Source of the DNA: Mesorhizobium onobrychidis | GTDB taxonomy: Bacteria; Pseudomonadota; Alphaproteobacteria; Rhizobiales; Rhizobiaceae | Length of the DNA: 64,000 nt | Reading direction: 5' to 3' | Assembly: GCF_024707545.1 (NCBI RefSeq) | Contig: NZ_CP062229.1 | Coordinates: forward strand, 2,647,501-2,711,500 | Shown: in pieces, positions 36,972 to 46,212 of the stretch | Layout of the letters: every line of letters starts with the position of its first letter | Numbering within the stretch: position 1 is the first letter of the stretch | Program-made: the position numbers and the translations under genes | Notes under the pieces: model-generated | Database searches by the model: none | What the model was told of the DNA's origin: nothing | What the model saw: the letters and a program-made list of their open reading frames with translations, nothing else

Positions 36972-37673
36972 ATGGCGAAGGTCAATCCGATTCGTCGAGC
37001 CGAAATTGGGCGCGAAAAGCGCGCGCGAACCCGAGCAGAACTCGTTGCCGCGGCCAACTCGTTGTTCGCCAAGCAGGCCGTGGAATCGGTCACAGTCGAC
37101 GACGTGGTCAGGGAGGCCGGCGTCGCCAAGGGTACGTTCTACGTTCATTTCGATGGTTTGGACGCTCTGACCGCGGCGGTCGCGGAGGACCTGGTCCAGT
37201 CTTTCGACGAAATGCTGCAGTCCGGCCGGCTCTCACTCGACGATCCTGCCCTTCGGATTGCGTTCGGGTGCAGCTCATTTATCGACAAGGCCCTTGGTGA
37301 TCCTCGATGGGCCAGCCTTGTCGCCAGAATGGCGGCTGCAGCCCCGAAGGGTGGCGAGCTCCTCCGCAGCCGGCTTTTCGAAGACCTGCAACAGTTCTCG
37401 AAGAACTTGCCGGGCAGCGGGGCATCCGCGGAGCTGAACCTGGAGATCGTCGTTGGGATCATGCTCCAGCTCATGCGCGCGCTCGGCGAGCGCAGGCTGT
37501 CATCGCTCGATCGCGACGCGGCCGTCAGCGCGATCCTGCGCGCGATCGGCCTCAACGCTCGGCAGGCGAAGTCGGTCCTTGCGCGCTTGCCTGGATCTGC
37601 CGACGGCGCAGTGCCTGATGGGCCGAGGCCGCCGAAGTCTCAGCGACCAGGTGCGGCGAGCAGCGCGGCCTGA
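36972..37673 (+). CDS. TetR family regulator (paralogue 1)
   Basis: A 233-residue TetR protein. The N-terminus RRAEIGREKRARTRAELV leads into a helix-turn-helix VTVDDVVREAGVAKGTFYVHF. The first 60 residues closely match the second TetR at 47345-47938, so the two probably recognise similar operators. The C-terminal ligand domain diverges, suggesting different inducers. Dyad site 2 lies just upstream. Confidence 0.87.
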   Translation: MAKVNPIRRAEIGREKRARTRAELVAAANSLFAKQAVESVTVDDVVREAGVAKGTFYVHFDGLDALTAAVAEDLVQSFDEMLQSGRLSLDDPALRIAFGCSSFIDKALGDPRWASLVARMAAAAPKGGELLRSRLFEDLQQFSKNLPGSGASAELNLEIVVGIMLQLMRALGERRLSSLDRDAAVSAILRAIGLNARQAKSVLARLPGSADGAVPDGPRPPKSQRPGAASSAA

Positions 37674-38015
37674 TCTTGGACTGCCGCCCTCACGCGGCGA
37701 TTTCCGTTATCTGTTCGCCGAGATCGGGTGCTTTGTGGCGGGCGCCAGATCCTTGCGTTGATCCGGTCACCAGAGTGTGGCCGGCGCCCTTCTGTTCCAA
37801 AACGGGCGCTCGGGCAGCAGCTGAAGCAAAGTAAGCGCTGCAAGTGCGGCGGGTGGCACACGCAGCGCGCAGCCGCCCGGCGTGACGGTCAAGAGGATAT
37901 CTCCCGGAACGATGTTGGCGAAGGTAGACAATTTCGAGATTGTCGCGGCAGGCCTGAACACGAGAGCGAAAGTGTTATCGCGCCGTCGTACTGTCCCCTT
38001 GATCGCGAACTGGAG
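37674..38015. other. Gene-free interval
   Basis: Short frames occur on both strands, none with recognisable motifs. The expected C-terminal part of DUF1403 copy 1 is not found here. Confidence 0.45.
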
Positions 38016-38741
38016 CTATGTTGCCGCGATGACGGTCACCGTCCTGCGGGACTTACCGGCACTCATAGCCAAAGCCGCCTCGCCGCCCAGAAGCGGTGTT
38101 GCATGGTTCCAGCCCAGCCGTTGCGCCAGCAGTGCATCCGCGAGCCAGCATCCAACGGAGCGTGGCAGGTCGCAGCGCTGGACGGCCACAAAAGCGTCGG
38201 TCAGCATCCCGACCGCGCCTTCGGTGGCCGCAAGTTGCCGAAGCTCGTCGGCCAGATCGCCCACCATCTCATCGCCGCGGGCATGGCCGAAATCTTCCAG
38301 AACTTTGGCGATGCTCGCCTTGGTCAGCAGTTCCTCGGTAGGACGCAGCGCCAGCCGGCGCCAGCCTAGAAACATTCGGCCAGCGGGGCCGACATCGTCA
38401 CCCGACCGCGTCAGCAGCACCGTATCGCGCAAGGCTGCTTCGTCCTCGACGCGGCCCGCTTGCCTCACCGTCACCGCGCCGGCCGCAAGCGCCAGCCGCT
38501 GCCGCCAAGCTCCGGCCCATCGCTCTTGCCGGCGGACCACCGCATCAAGGGCACAGATGGCGGTGCCGGCTGTGATTGCAATGTCATCGACCTCTTTCCC
38601 CGCAAGGCCTTGCGCATCGGGAACGGCACGACGCAGCCAGCTCGGCACCGCCGCAATGGGCGCGGCTAGACCAGCGCCGGGCAGCGTTCTGGGGTGGCGC
38701 GAGAGAGATTTGGGCCGCCTTGTTGGTGAGCATTTTTGCAC
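38016..38741 (-). CDS. DUF1403 protein, C-terminally truncated copy 1
   Basis: A 241-residue DUF1403 protein: ALDAVVRRQERWAGAWRQRL, AGRVEDEAALRDTVLLTR, GPAGRMFLGWRRLALRPTEE, CWLADALLAQRLGWNHATPLL. Compared with copy 2 and the family, about 70 residues are missing at the C-terminus, including the LSAELGRRADRLLAVAPKL and RLFDRLVELGAVREL segments. It ends abruptly at a TAG. Function unknown; DUF1403 genes often sit beside scpB on rhizobial plasmids. It may be non-functional. Confidence 0.75.
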   Translation of the reverse strand: MQKCSPTRRPKSLSRHPRTLPGAGLAAPIAAVPSWLRRAVPDAQGLAGKEVDDIAITAGTAICALDAVVRRQERWAGAWRQRLALAAGAVTVRQAGRVEDEAALRDTVLLTRSGDDVGPAGRMFLGWRRLALRPTEELLTKASIAKVLEDFGHARGDEMVGDLADELRQLAATEGAVGMLTDAFVAVQRCDLPRSVGCWLADALLAQRLGWNHATPLLGGEAALAMSAGKSRRTVTVIAAT

Positions 38742-38766
38742 TCACCTGCGGGAGACGCGCCATCGG

Positions 38767-39021
38767 ATGCTGGCATTGATTTTAGACGGGGAACTGGAGC
38801 GCAGCAGCCATTCGATACGAGTCGAGGCTCCGCGCGATCTGGCCGACGACCCCAGCGGCGATCGGCTCGATGCGCTTTTCTGCGCGATCCAGACGGCCTG
38901 GGCGTGGACGATGCGAAGCGAGCGATACGGCGCGCCGGAACATCTCGATCCGCTCGAGGGATGGATCGCCGATCCATCCCTCAGCGAGATCCAGGAACCC
39001 GCCGGTCCGGCTTCAGCCTGA
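38767..39021 (+). pseudogene. DUF429-like C-terminal fragment
   Basis: About 84 codons including SGDRLDALFCAIQTAWAWTMR and RYGAPEHLDPLEGWIADP, which resembles the C-terminal part of DUF429 predicted nucleases. The N-terminal two-thirds is absent, and the reading frame upstream is only antisense to DUF1403. I regard it as a truncated relic at the border of the RND operon. Recognition rests on memory of the family and is moderate. Confidence 0.4.
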
Positions 39022-39046
39022 ACCCGGCGCCTCATCGGCTCGGCGT

Positions 39047-42000
39047 CTACTCGGCTGCGCCGCTCTCGGAAGCCAGGGTCGGGCCGGCTTCAGGCCGCCT
39101 GCGCCGGAATGTCCTGCGCAGAGCAACGTAGAAGACCGGCGTCAGGAAGAGGCCGAACAACGTCACGCCCAGCATGCCGGAGAACACGGCCGTGCCGAGC
39201 GATTGGCGCATTTCCGCGCCAGGCCCGCTGGCGATCACTAGCGGCACCACGCCCAGGATGAAGGCGAATGCCGTCATCAGGATCGGCCGCAGCCGCAGCC
39301 GGCAGGCCTCGACAGCCGCCTCGACGGCGTCAAGGCCGCGCTCCTCACCTTGGCGCGCGAACTCGACGATCAGGATCGCGTTCTTCGCCGCCAGGCCTAC
39401 GAGCACGATCAGCCCGATCTGCACGAGGATGTTGTTGTCGAGACCGCGGAAGGCGACGCCCAAGAGGGCGGCCAGCACGCTGAGCGGGACGATAAGCACG
39501 ATGGCGAAGGGCGTAATCCAGCTTTCGTATAGCGCGGCGAGCGCCAGAAAGACGAACAGAACCGACAGGCCGAAGATGAAGACCGCCGTGTTGCCGGTCT
39601 GCCGCTCCTGGAAGGCGAGTTCAGTCCATTCGAAGGAAGTGCCCTGCGGCAGCGATTCGGCTGCGATCCCCTCCATCAGGTCGAGCGCCGTGCCCGTGGC
39701 GACACCCGGCGCTGCATTGCCCTGAAGCGGCACGGAGACATACATGTTGTAGCGTTGCACGAGCGAGGGACCGGTGACGTCGCGGATCTCGACCAGTGTG
39801 CCGAGCGGCACCAGGTCGCCGGCCGCCGAGCGCACCTTCAGCTTCAATATGTCGTCGCGATCGATGCGGAAAGCCTGGTCGGCTTGCGCCCGCACCTGGT
39901 AGACGCGACCGAAGGCGTTGAAATCGTTGACATAGGCGGTGCCTAGATTGATCGACAGCGTCTCGAAGATGTTGGGGATCGGCACGTTCAGCATGCGCGC
40001 CTTGTCGCGGTCGATCGCCAGGAAGAATTGCGGGCTGGAGGCCGAGAAGGTGGTGAAGACGCCCATCAACCCGGGCGTCTGGTTGGCCTTGCCGGCGATT
40101 TCGTTGGCCAGCGCCAGAATCGGCCGCATGTCGGCGCTGTTGCGCTCCTGGAGCATCATCTTGAAGCCGCCGGAGTTGCCGATGCCCCGCACTGGCGGCG
40201 GCGGCAGCGCGATGATGAAGGCCTCCTGGATGCTTTGCAGGCTGCCAAACAGCGTGCCGATGATCTTGTCGGAAGTATCGCCGCTCTCGAGCCGTTCCTC
40301 GAAGCTCTTGAATGGCGCGAAGATCACGCCGGAATTGCTGGCGTTGGTGAATGTCGCGCCGTTGAATCCTGCGAAGGCGACGGCGTTGGCGACACCCGGC
40401 GTCTCGCGGATGATATCCGACGCCTTCTGGATGACTGCGTCCGTTCGGGCGAGCGAAGAGCCCTCCGGCAATTGCACGACGACGATCGCATAACCCTGGT
40501 CCATGTTCGGGATGAAGCCGCGCGGCACCGTCTGCAGCATGTGATAGGTCGCGTAGAGCAGGCCTGCGAAGACGAGCAGCATGGCCGCAAGCGCCAGAGT
40601 CGTGCCGACCAGTCTGTGCACCAGCCACGCATAGCCGTCCGCCATCCTGTCGAACCCGTTGTTGAACCCGTTCGCCAGAGCGCGGCCGAACCTTGCCAGG
40701 AAGAAGTTCGAATGTTCCTCGATGTGCGGCTTGAAAAGCACGCCAGCGAGAGCCGGCGAAAGCGTCAGCGAGTTGAATGCGGAGATCGCGGTGGAGACCG
40801 CGATGGTGATGGCGAACTGCAGGTAGAACTGGCCGGAAATCCCGGGAATGAAAGCCGCCGGAACGAAGACGGAGATCAGCACCAGCGAGATCGCGAGGAC
40901 CGCGTTTCCCACTTCATCCATGGTCTTGTGCGCAGCGGCGCGCGGAGCGAGCCCCAGCCGGATGTTCCGCTCGATATTTTCCACAACCACGATGGCGTCG
41001 TCGACAACGATGCCGACCGCCAGCACCAGCCCGAACAGAGTGAGCATGTTGAGCGAGAAGCCGAAGGCGAGCAGCACGGCAAGCGTGCCGATCAGCGAGA
41101 CCGGTATCGCCACGATCGGCACGATCACCATGCGCCACGACTGCAGGAACACGATGATGACGATCACCACCAGCAGGATCGCCTCGGCGATGGTGACATA
41201 GACCTCGTTGATAGATTCGGCGATGAACTCGGTCGGATTGTAGATGATCTCGTAGGCCAGCCCCTCCGGGAAATCCTCCGAAAGCTCCGCGATGGTCTCC
41301 TGGATTTCTTCCGCCGAGGCCAAGGCATTGGTGCCCGGCCGCTGGAAGATGCCGAGCGCCACCGCCGCCTTGTTGTTGAGATAGGAATTGGTGACGTAGT
41401 CCCTGGCGCCGAGCTCTATGCGCGCCACGTCCTGCAGGGAGATCAAGCGGCCGTCCTCGGTCGACTTGACTATGACGTAGCGGAAGTCGCGCGCGTCTTC
41501 GAAGCGCCCTTGCGTGGTGACCGTATACTGGAAGGCCGAGCCGTCGCCAATCGGCGGCGCGCCGATCGAGCCGCCCGACACCTGGACGTTCTGGTCGCGC
41601 AGCGCCTGGACTACGTCGCCTGCGGTCATGCCGTAGGCGGACAGCTTTTCCGGGTCGAGCCAGACGCGCAGCGAATATTCGCGCTCGCCGAAGATCTGCA
41701 CGTCGCCGACGCCGTCCAGTCTCAGCAGGACGTCGCGCACGCGCGAACGCGCATAATTCGAGACGTAGAGCTGATCATATGTGTCGTCGGGCGACAGCAT
41801 ATGGATGACCATCATCAGGTCGGGCGAACTTTTCGCCGTGGTGATGCCGAGCCGGCGCACCTCTTCCGGCAGGCGCGCTTCGGCGATCGAGACGCGGTTC
41901 TGGACCAGCACCTGCGCCGCGTCGAGATCGGTGCCGGGGCGGAAGGTGATGGTGAGCGACATCGAGCCTTCGCCGGAGGAATAGGACGACATGTAGAGCA

Positions 42001-42229
42001 TGTGCTCGACGCCGTTGATTTCCTGTTCGATCGGCGTCGCCACGGTCGCGGCGACCGTCTCGGCGTCGGCGCCCGGATAGGAGGCGCGCACCACGATGGT
42101 CGGTGGCGCGATTTCGGGATATTGCGCGACCGGAAGCTGCGTATAGGCGATGCCGCCGACGAGCACGAGCACGATCGACAGCACCGCCGCGAAGATCGGG
42201 CGGTTGACGAAGAAATGGGCGAAGTTCAT
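39047..42229 (-). CDS. RND multidrug efflux permease (AcrB/HAE1 type), pump 1
   Basis: A 1060-residue trimeric inner-membrane proton/drug antiporter. It has NRPIFAAVLSIVLVLVGG at TM1, the proton-relay aspartates in AVGIVVDDAIVVVENIER, and two large periplasmic loops. The second half repeats the fold (VLIVPLSVLAALLG, VGLAAKNAILIVEFA). Length and motifs are complete. Its start overlaps the membrane-fusion gene stop by four bases. No outer-membrane factor gene is adjacent, so it probably borrows a TolC-like protein. Confidence 0.94.
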   Translation of the reverse strand: MNFAHFFVNRPIFAAVLSIVLVLVGGIAYTQLPVAQYPEIAPPTIVVRASYPGADAETVAATVATPIEQEINGVEHMLYMSSYSSGEGSMSLTITFRPGTDLDAAQVLVQNRVSIAEARLPEEVRRLGITTAKSSPDLMMVIHMLSPDDTYDQLYVSNYARSRVRDVLLRLDGVGDVQIFGEREYSLRVWLDPEKLSAYGMTAGDVVQALRDQNVQVSGGSIGAPPIGDGSAFQYTVTTQGRFEDARDFRYVIVKSTEDGRLISLQDVARIELGARDYVTNSYLNNKAAVALGIFQRPGTNALASAEEIQETIAELSEDFPEGLAYEIIYNPTEFIAESINEVYVTIAEAILLVVIVIIVFLQSWRMVIVPIVAIPVSLIGTLAVLLAFGFSLNMLTLFGLVLAVGIVVDDAIVVVENIERNIRLGLAPRAAAHKTMDEVGNAVLAISLVLISVFVPAAFIPGISGQFYLQFAITIAVSTAISAFNSLTLSPALAGVLFKPHIEEHSNFFLARFGRALANGFNNGFDRMADGYAWLVHRLVGTTLALAAMLLVFAGLLYATYHMLQTVPRGFIPNMDQGYAIVVVQLPEGSSLARTDAVIQKASDIIRETPGVANAVAFAGFNGATFTNASNSGVIFAPFKSFEERLESGDTSDKIIGTLFGSLQSIQEAFIIALPPPPVRGIGNSGGFKMMLQERNSADMRPILALANEIAGKANQTPGLMGVFTTFSASSPQFFLAIDRDKARMLNVPIPNIFETLSINLGTAYVNDFNAFGRVYQVRAQADQAFRIDRDDILKLKVRSAAGDLVPLGTLVEIRDVTGPSLVQRYNMYVSVPLQGNAAPGVATGTALDLMEGIAAESLPQGTSFEWTELAFQERQTGNTAVFIFGLSVLFVFLALAALYESWITPFAIVLIVPLSVLAALLGVAFRGLDNNILVQIGLIVLVGLAAKNAILIVEFARQGEERGLDAVEAAVEACRLRLRPILMTAFAFILGVVPLVIASGPGAEMRQSLGTAVFSGMLGVTLFGLFLTPVFYVALRRTFRRRRPEAGPTLASESGAAE

Positions 42230-43437
42230 TGCGTCTGCCCTTCGGCTTCAACCTTGGGCGGCAACGTGGTCATCTCGGACTTGACGGTGACGCCCGGCCG
42301 CACTCGCACCAGCCCGTTGATTACCACGGTCTCTTCGCCGGTGAGGCCCTCGCGGATAACGCGATAGCCGTCGATGCGCGGGCCGGTGCGGACCGGCTTG
42401 GCCGAGATCAGGCCTGCCTCGTCGACAACGAAGACGATGCGGCGGTTCTGGTCGGCGCCGATCGCCTCGTCAGGCAGAAGCACGCCCGGATGCGGCAGCG
42501 AGCCGGGCACGTTGATGCGGCCGAACATGCCCGGCTGCAGCACGCCGTCCTTGTTGTCGAAGCGCGCCCTGGCCCGCATCGTGCCGGTAGCTTCGTCCAG
42601 ACGGTTCTCGGCGAAGTCGAGCTTGCCCTTGAACGTCGCTTCATCACGGTCGGCGACACGGACGACAACATCGACGCCGCCGGCGCCCTCCTGCATGACG
42701 CCGCCGCGCTCGCGGGCGTCGCGCGCATAAGCGAAGTAGGTCCGCTCATCGATGTCGAAATAGAAGTCGATCGGGTCGATCGAGACGATGGTGGTCAGCA
42801 CGGTCTGGTCGGCCTGCACCAGATTGCCCGGCGAGATGAGCCGGCGGTCGACCCGGCCGGAAAACGGCGCCTTGATCTCGGTGAATTCGAGATCGAGACT
42901 TGCGTTTTCAAGTGCCGCCTCCGCGCCGTCCAGTTGCGCTTGGGCGGCGAGATATTCGCGGCGGCGGTCGTCCAGTGTCGAAACCGGTATGTTGCCTTCG
43001 CGCGACAGGGTCTCGGCGCGCTCGAACTGCATCTTGCTGAATTCGACCAGGGTCTTGGCCGAGTCGACCTGCGCCTGCGCCTGGTTCAGCGCCGCCTTGA
43101 ACGGCCGCTGGTCGATGGTGAACAGGAGGTCGCCCTGCTTGACCAGCGTACCGTCCTGGAAATGGACCTGGTCGAGATAGCCGCCGACGCGGGAGCGCAG
43201 CGAAACCTGGTCGACGGCTTCGAAACGGCCGACGAACTCATCGTCCTCGACGATATCGCGCACCAGCGGCTTGGCTACCGTGACGACGGGCGCGGGACGC
43301 GCTTCCTGCGCCTGTGCAGCCGGGGCCGCGAGCAAGCCGATCGCCGCGAAGGCCGCGGCGGCGAGCCATTTTGCAGGGACGTTTCTGCTGGAGGGGGCGG
43401 CCAGAGAATCGTGGCGGAGGCGTGCAGTGTGAACCAT
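42226..43437 (-). CDS. RND membrane-fusion (periplasmic adaptor) protein, pump 1
   Basis: A 403-residue adaptor of the AcrA family. It has a signal peptide ending APAAQAQE and a lipoyl half-motif (VGGYLDQVHFQDGTLVKQGDLLF). An alpha-hairpin follows, then the returning lipoyl half (IKAPFSGRVDRRLISPGNLV) and beta-barrel domains. No lipobox is seen. Start 43437 has GAGGGG upstream and is preferred over 43464 and 43509. It precedes the permease in the operon. Confidence 0.92.
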   Translation of the reverse strand: MVHTARLRHDSLAAPSSRNVPAKWLAAAAFAAIGLLAAPAAQAQEARPAPVVTVAKPLVRDIVEDDEFVGRFEAVDQVSLRSRVGGYLDQVHFQDGTLVKQGDLLFTIDQRPFKAALNQAQAQVDSAKTLVEFSKMQFERAETLSREGNIPVSTLDDRRREYLAAQAQLDGAEAALENASLDLEFTEIKAPFSGRVDRRLISPGNLVQADQTVLTTIVSIDPIDFYFDIDERTYFAYARDARERGGVMQEGAGGVDVVVRVADRDEATFKGKLDFAENRLDEATGTMRARARFDNKDGVLQPGMFGRINVPGSLPHPGVLLPDEAIGADQNRRIVFVVDEAGLISAKPVRTGPRIDGYRVIREGLTGEETVVINGLVRVRPGVTVKSEMTTLPPKVEAEGQTQ

Positions 43438-43803
43438 GGTTACCCCTCGTAATCGGCCCTTCATGCGAAGTCCGTAACATCTAGGTAGCGGGTGTGCCGC
43501 ACAAATCAATCTTTTGAACTGACCGCCACAACCGACAGCTTGCTATAGAACAAACATCGAACATCATCAACCTTGACAAGGAAGCGGCTAACCGGGGAGC
43601 GCGAACGCACATCTCGCGTTTATCCGCTGCGTAGGCATCGCCATGCGCTCGAGCTAAAGCGGATCTGACAAGCCATTGCGCATCCCGACGTGCGGCGGTT
43701 CTGTCGGGAGGAACAGGGCCGCTCTCGCATAGAGGTCCGACCTGCTTCTCATTCTGACGAGCGGCGAGGTCGCCTGGGTTCTCCGGTCCTAAATGGGGAT
43801 CAT
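43438..43803. other. Intergenic region upstream of RND pump 1
   Basis: No gene. It should hold the pump promoter on the minus strand, but no copy of the TCATATTGAC operator is present, so pump 1 is not obviously in that regulon. Confidence 0.5.
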
Positions 43804-44523
43804 CTATTCGTCGAGCGCGATGCTCGCACCACTATCGTCGATATCTTCAAATCCCGGTATGATGTCACCAGCCAGCAGCTTCTCCTTCGACAGCAGCCCG
43901 GCATCTTCAAGCGCCTCGAAATCCGGCAAATCCCGCAGCGTGTCGAGGCCGAACTCCAGCAGGAATTCTTTTGTCGTAACGTAGGTGTATGGCGCGCCTG
44001 GCGTCGGGCTGCGCGGGCCCGAAGCGATCAGCTTCGCCCCGCGCAGATGGCCGATCAGATCGCGAGAAATCTCCTTCCCGAAGAAGGACGACAGTTCGGC
44101 GCGCGTAATCGGCTGAAAGTAAGCGATGCACATCAGCACCAGCACGTCCGACTGCGTCAGGTCTACAGCAAGCCCGCTGTCGCCGACGGCCGTGCCAAAT
44201 GCACTGCGGATCGCGTCGGCATAGGCTGGGCGGGTCAGGTGTTTCCAGCCGCCGGCGGCCGCAACCAGATCATAGGGACGGCCGCGCAACTCCTCGCGGA
44301 TGTCGTCGATGAGGAGATCAATGCTGCAACTTTTGCCGACGACGCGGGCGAGCGTTTCGCGAGTGACAGGCTCGCTGGCAGCAAAAATTGTCGCCTCGAC
44401 GCGGTGCATCCATTCGCGCCAGCGCGCGTCCGGCGGCAGATGATCCAGCTCACGATCAAACAGGCGGTCGCCTGATCGATGGTCATCTGACCGGCCTCGC
44501 CTCTTGCGCGCTGCTTCAGCCAT
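43804..44523 (-). CDS. SMC-Scp complex subunit ScpB-like protein
   Basis: A 239-residue ScpB homologue with two winged-helix domains: VEATIFAASEPVTRETLARVVG and VLVLMCIAYFQPITRAELSSFFG, then GRPYDLVAAAGGW between them. ScpB with ScpA and SMC organises chromosome segregation; no scpA or smc is adjacent. It starts three bases after the DUF1403 copy 2 stop. This DUF1403-ScpB pairing is typical of plasmid or island backbones and may be a paralogue rather than the housekeeping gene. Confidence 0.85.
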   Translation of the reverse strand: MAEAARKRRGRSDDHRSGDRLFDRELDHLPPDARWREWMHRVEATIFAASEPVTRETLARVVGKSCSIDLLIDDIREELRGRPYDLVAAAGGWKHLTRPAYADAIRSAFGTAVGDSGLAVDLTQSDVLVLMCIAYFQPITRAELSSFFGKEISRDLIGHLRGAKLIASGPRSPTPGAPYTYVTTKEFLLEFGLDTLRDLPDFEALEDAGLLSKEKLLAGDIIPGFEDIDDSGASIALDE

Positions 44524-44526
44524 TTC

Positions 44527-45561
44527 CTAAAGCCCGTAGATGCGGAATGTGGTGCGGCCGGACAGCTCGCGCACGGCGCCGAGTTCGACCAGGCGGTCGA
44601 ACAGGCGGCGCAGGCCGCGATCGCTCATACCGGCGATCTTTTGCCATGCCACGATCGCATCATGACAAGAGTTGCTCCACCACGGTGTCCGCCGCCTTGG
44701 CCCTGAGTTTTGGCGCGACGGCAAGCAGCCGGTCCGCGCGGCGCCCGAGTTCGGCGGACAAATCGATCGCGCGCAGCGCCGCACGTGCCTGCGCCGCTAG
44801 CAGACTGTTCGCAAGGTCAGCTTCATCCTCGGTGCTCGCCGCCGCAATGGCAATTGTCGAGCGGCGGGAGCGGCCGGGACTTGATGAGCCCAAGGCCACC
44901 TCCGCGCCCAGCAACGGCATCGCATGTGCCCAGCCCAACCGCTGCGCCAGCAGCAGGTCGGCGAGCCAGCATCCGAAGGTGCGGCCGAAGCCATGTCGTT
45001 CGGCGGCCAGGAACGCGCCGGTCACCATGCCGACCATTCCGATGCTGGCGGAAAGCTGTCGAAGCTCGTCTGCCAGGTCGCTGACCACCTCGTCGTCGTG
45101 GGCGTGACCGAGATCTTCCAGCACCGCAGCGAAGTTTTTCTCCGTCAGAGGATCTTCGGCCGGCCGGGCTGCCAGCCGACGCCAAGCCAACAGCATCCGG
45201 CCGGCGGGCCCGACATTGCCGCCCGGTCGCGTGAGCAGCACGGCGTCGCGCAGCGCGCTTTCATCCTCGACGCGCCCCGCCTGCCGTGCCGTCACCCCGG
45301 CCGCAGCAAGCGCCAGCCGCTGCCGCCAGGCCCCGGCCCACCGCTCCTGCCGGCGGACCACCGCATCGAGCGCGCCGATGGTGGCGCCTGCGGCGAGCGC
45401 GACCTCTTCAACATCTTTTCCCGCAAGGCTTTGCGCATCCGGGGTGACCCGGCGCAGCCGGCACCGTTGCAATCGACGCGGTCGAAGGGGCACCGCCCAG
45501 CGTGGTGTAGTGGCGCGGAGAGGGTTTGGGGCGCAGAATCATCGAAATTACGATGAATCAT
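44527..45561 (-). pseudogene. DUF1403 protein copy 2, frameshifted at both ends
   Basis: The central frame (about 45493-44660) encodes ALDAVVRRQERWAGAWRQRL to LLAVAPKLRAKAADTVVEQL. It stops at TGA, and the family C-terminus continues in another frame (DAIVAWQKIAGMSDRGLRR, LFDRLVELGAVRELSG) to 44527. A second frame change near 45520 separates a start-like MIHRNFDDSAPQTLS from the rest when compared with copy 1. Two frameshifts suggest a pseudogene. It is a direct paralogue of copy 1 some 6 kb away. Confidence 0.75.
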
Positions 45562-45596
45562 GGCGGCGCTTTTAGCAATTGAGGGCGTCGCGTTGA

Positions 45597-45785
45597 AAGT
45601 ACGCCAAACAACGCTATGCCCTCATCATCTATTGGAATACCGTCCACCTCGGCCACGCCGTCGCAGAACGACGGAACGAAGAACACGATGTGCCGCCCGA
45701 GCTTCTGGCGCACATATCGCCGCTGGGCTGGGCGCACATTTTACTGACTGGCGAGTATCTGTGGCCGAAGGAGCAGAACGCTTAG
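45597..45785 (+). pseudogene. Tn3-family transposase C-terminal relic
   Basis: The last 60 or so codons of a Tn3-type TnpA: YALIIYWNTVHLGHAV, then LAHISPLGWAHILLTGEYLW and a TAG at 45783. Everything upstream is missing; the frame runs out at the junction with the DUF1403 promoter side. Confidence 0.82.
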
Positions 45786-45817
45786 GGTGTCATTTCGCCC
45801 CCACCGGAACCGACCCC
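45780..45817 (+). mobile_element. Tn3-family terminal inverted repeat
   Basis: Directly after the TnpA stop, GCTTAGGGTGTCATTTCG continues to GGAACCGACCCC. Its complement begins GGGGTCGG and has the length and layout of a 38-bp Tn3-family end. It marks one boundary of a lost transposon. No partner end was found in the window. Confidence 0.65.
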
Positions 45818-45974
45818 TATCACCCACAAGCGGCGTGATGCGTGTCCCCAGCACAAACGCCTCATTGCGCTCGCCCCTTGTACTCGAAGCGGGTGAGCTT
45901 GGTCGCCATTCGGATATCTCGCGAAGCGCTGCTTGCGGCCGAGCAGCCATTGAATTCACGCCGCTGCATAATTC

Positions 45975-45999
45975 ATATTGACTATTTAGTCGTTTTGAC
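45975..45999 (+). promoter_or_regulatory. Shared TetR-type promoter/operator, site 3
   Basis: ATATTGACTATTTAGTC followed by GTTTTGAC; dyad GACTA-TT-TAGTC. A TTGACT box lies about 17 bases from ATACTG, giving a plausible sigma-70 promoter. It is 214 bases upstream of the oxidoreductase start. Confidence 0.65.
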
Positions 46000-46212
46000 C
46001 ATACTGTACAAATATCAGTATCGGTGGGCCTTTGCCAGACAGGAGGAAAGGCTAGTGACAAGCGTATCTCAAGCTCCATGGTCGCACGTGCTCCGTATCC
46101 GGTGCCACGGGTTCGCAACTGCGTTGAAGATCACCCTCGGACGGTATGCATTCAAATCGGAGGTGTTGGAGTGTGTCGGCGCCGACCTCGGCAAGGCAGG
46201 GAGGTCCAGGGC

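Noticed and set aside
38767..39021. An intact small gene beside DUF1403
   Set aside because: It resembles only the C-terminal end of a DUF429 protein and lacks the rest, so it is listed as a relic.
40028..42367. A 779-codon plus-strand frame opposite RND pump 1
   Set aside because: Antisense shadow of an intact RND permease gene, very rich in His, Asp and Arg with no motif.
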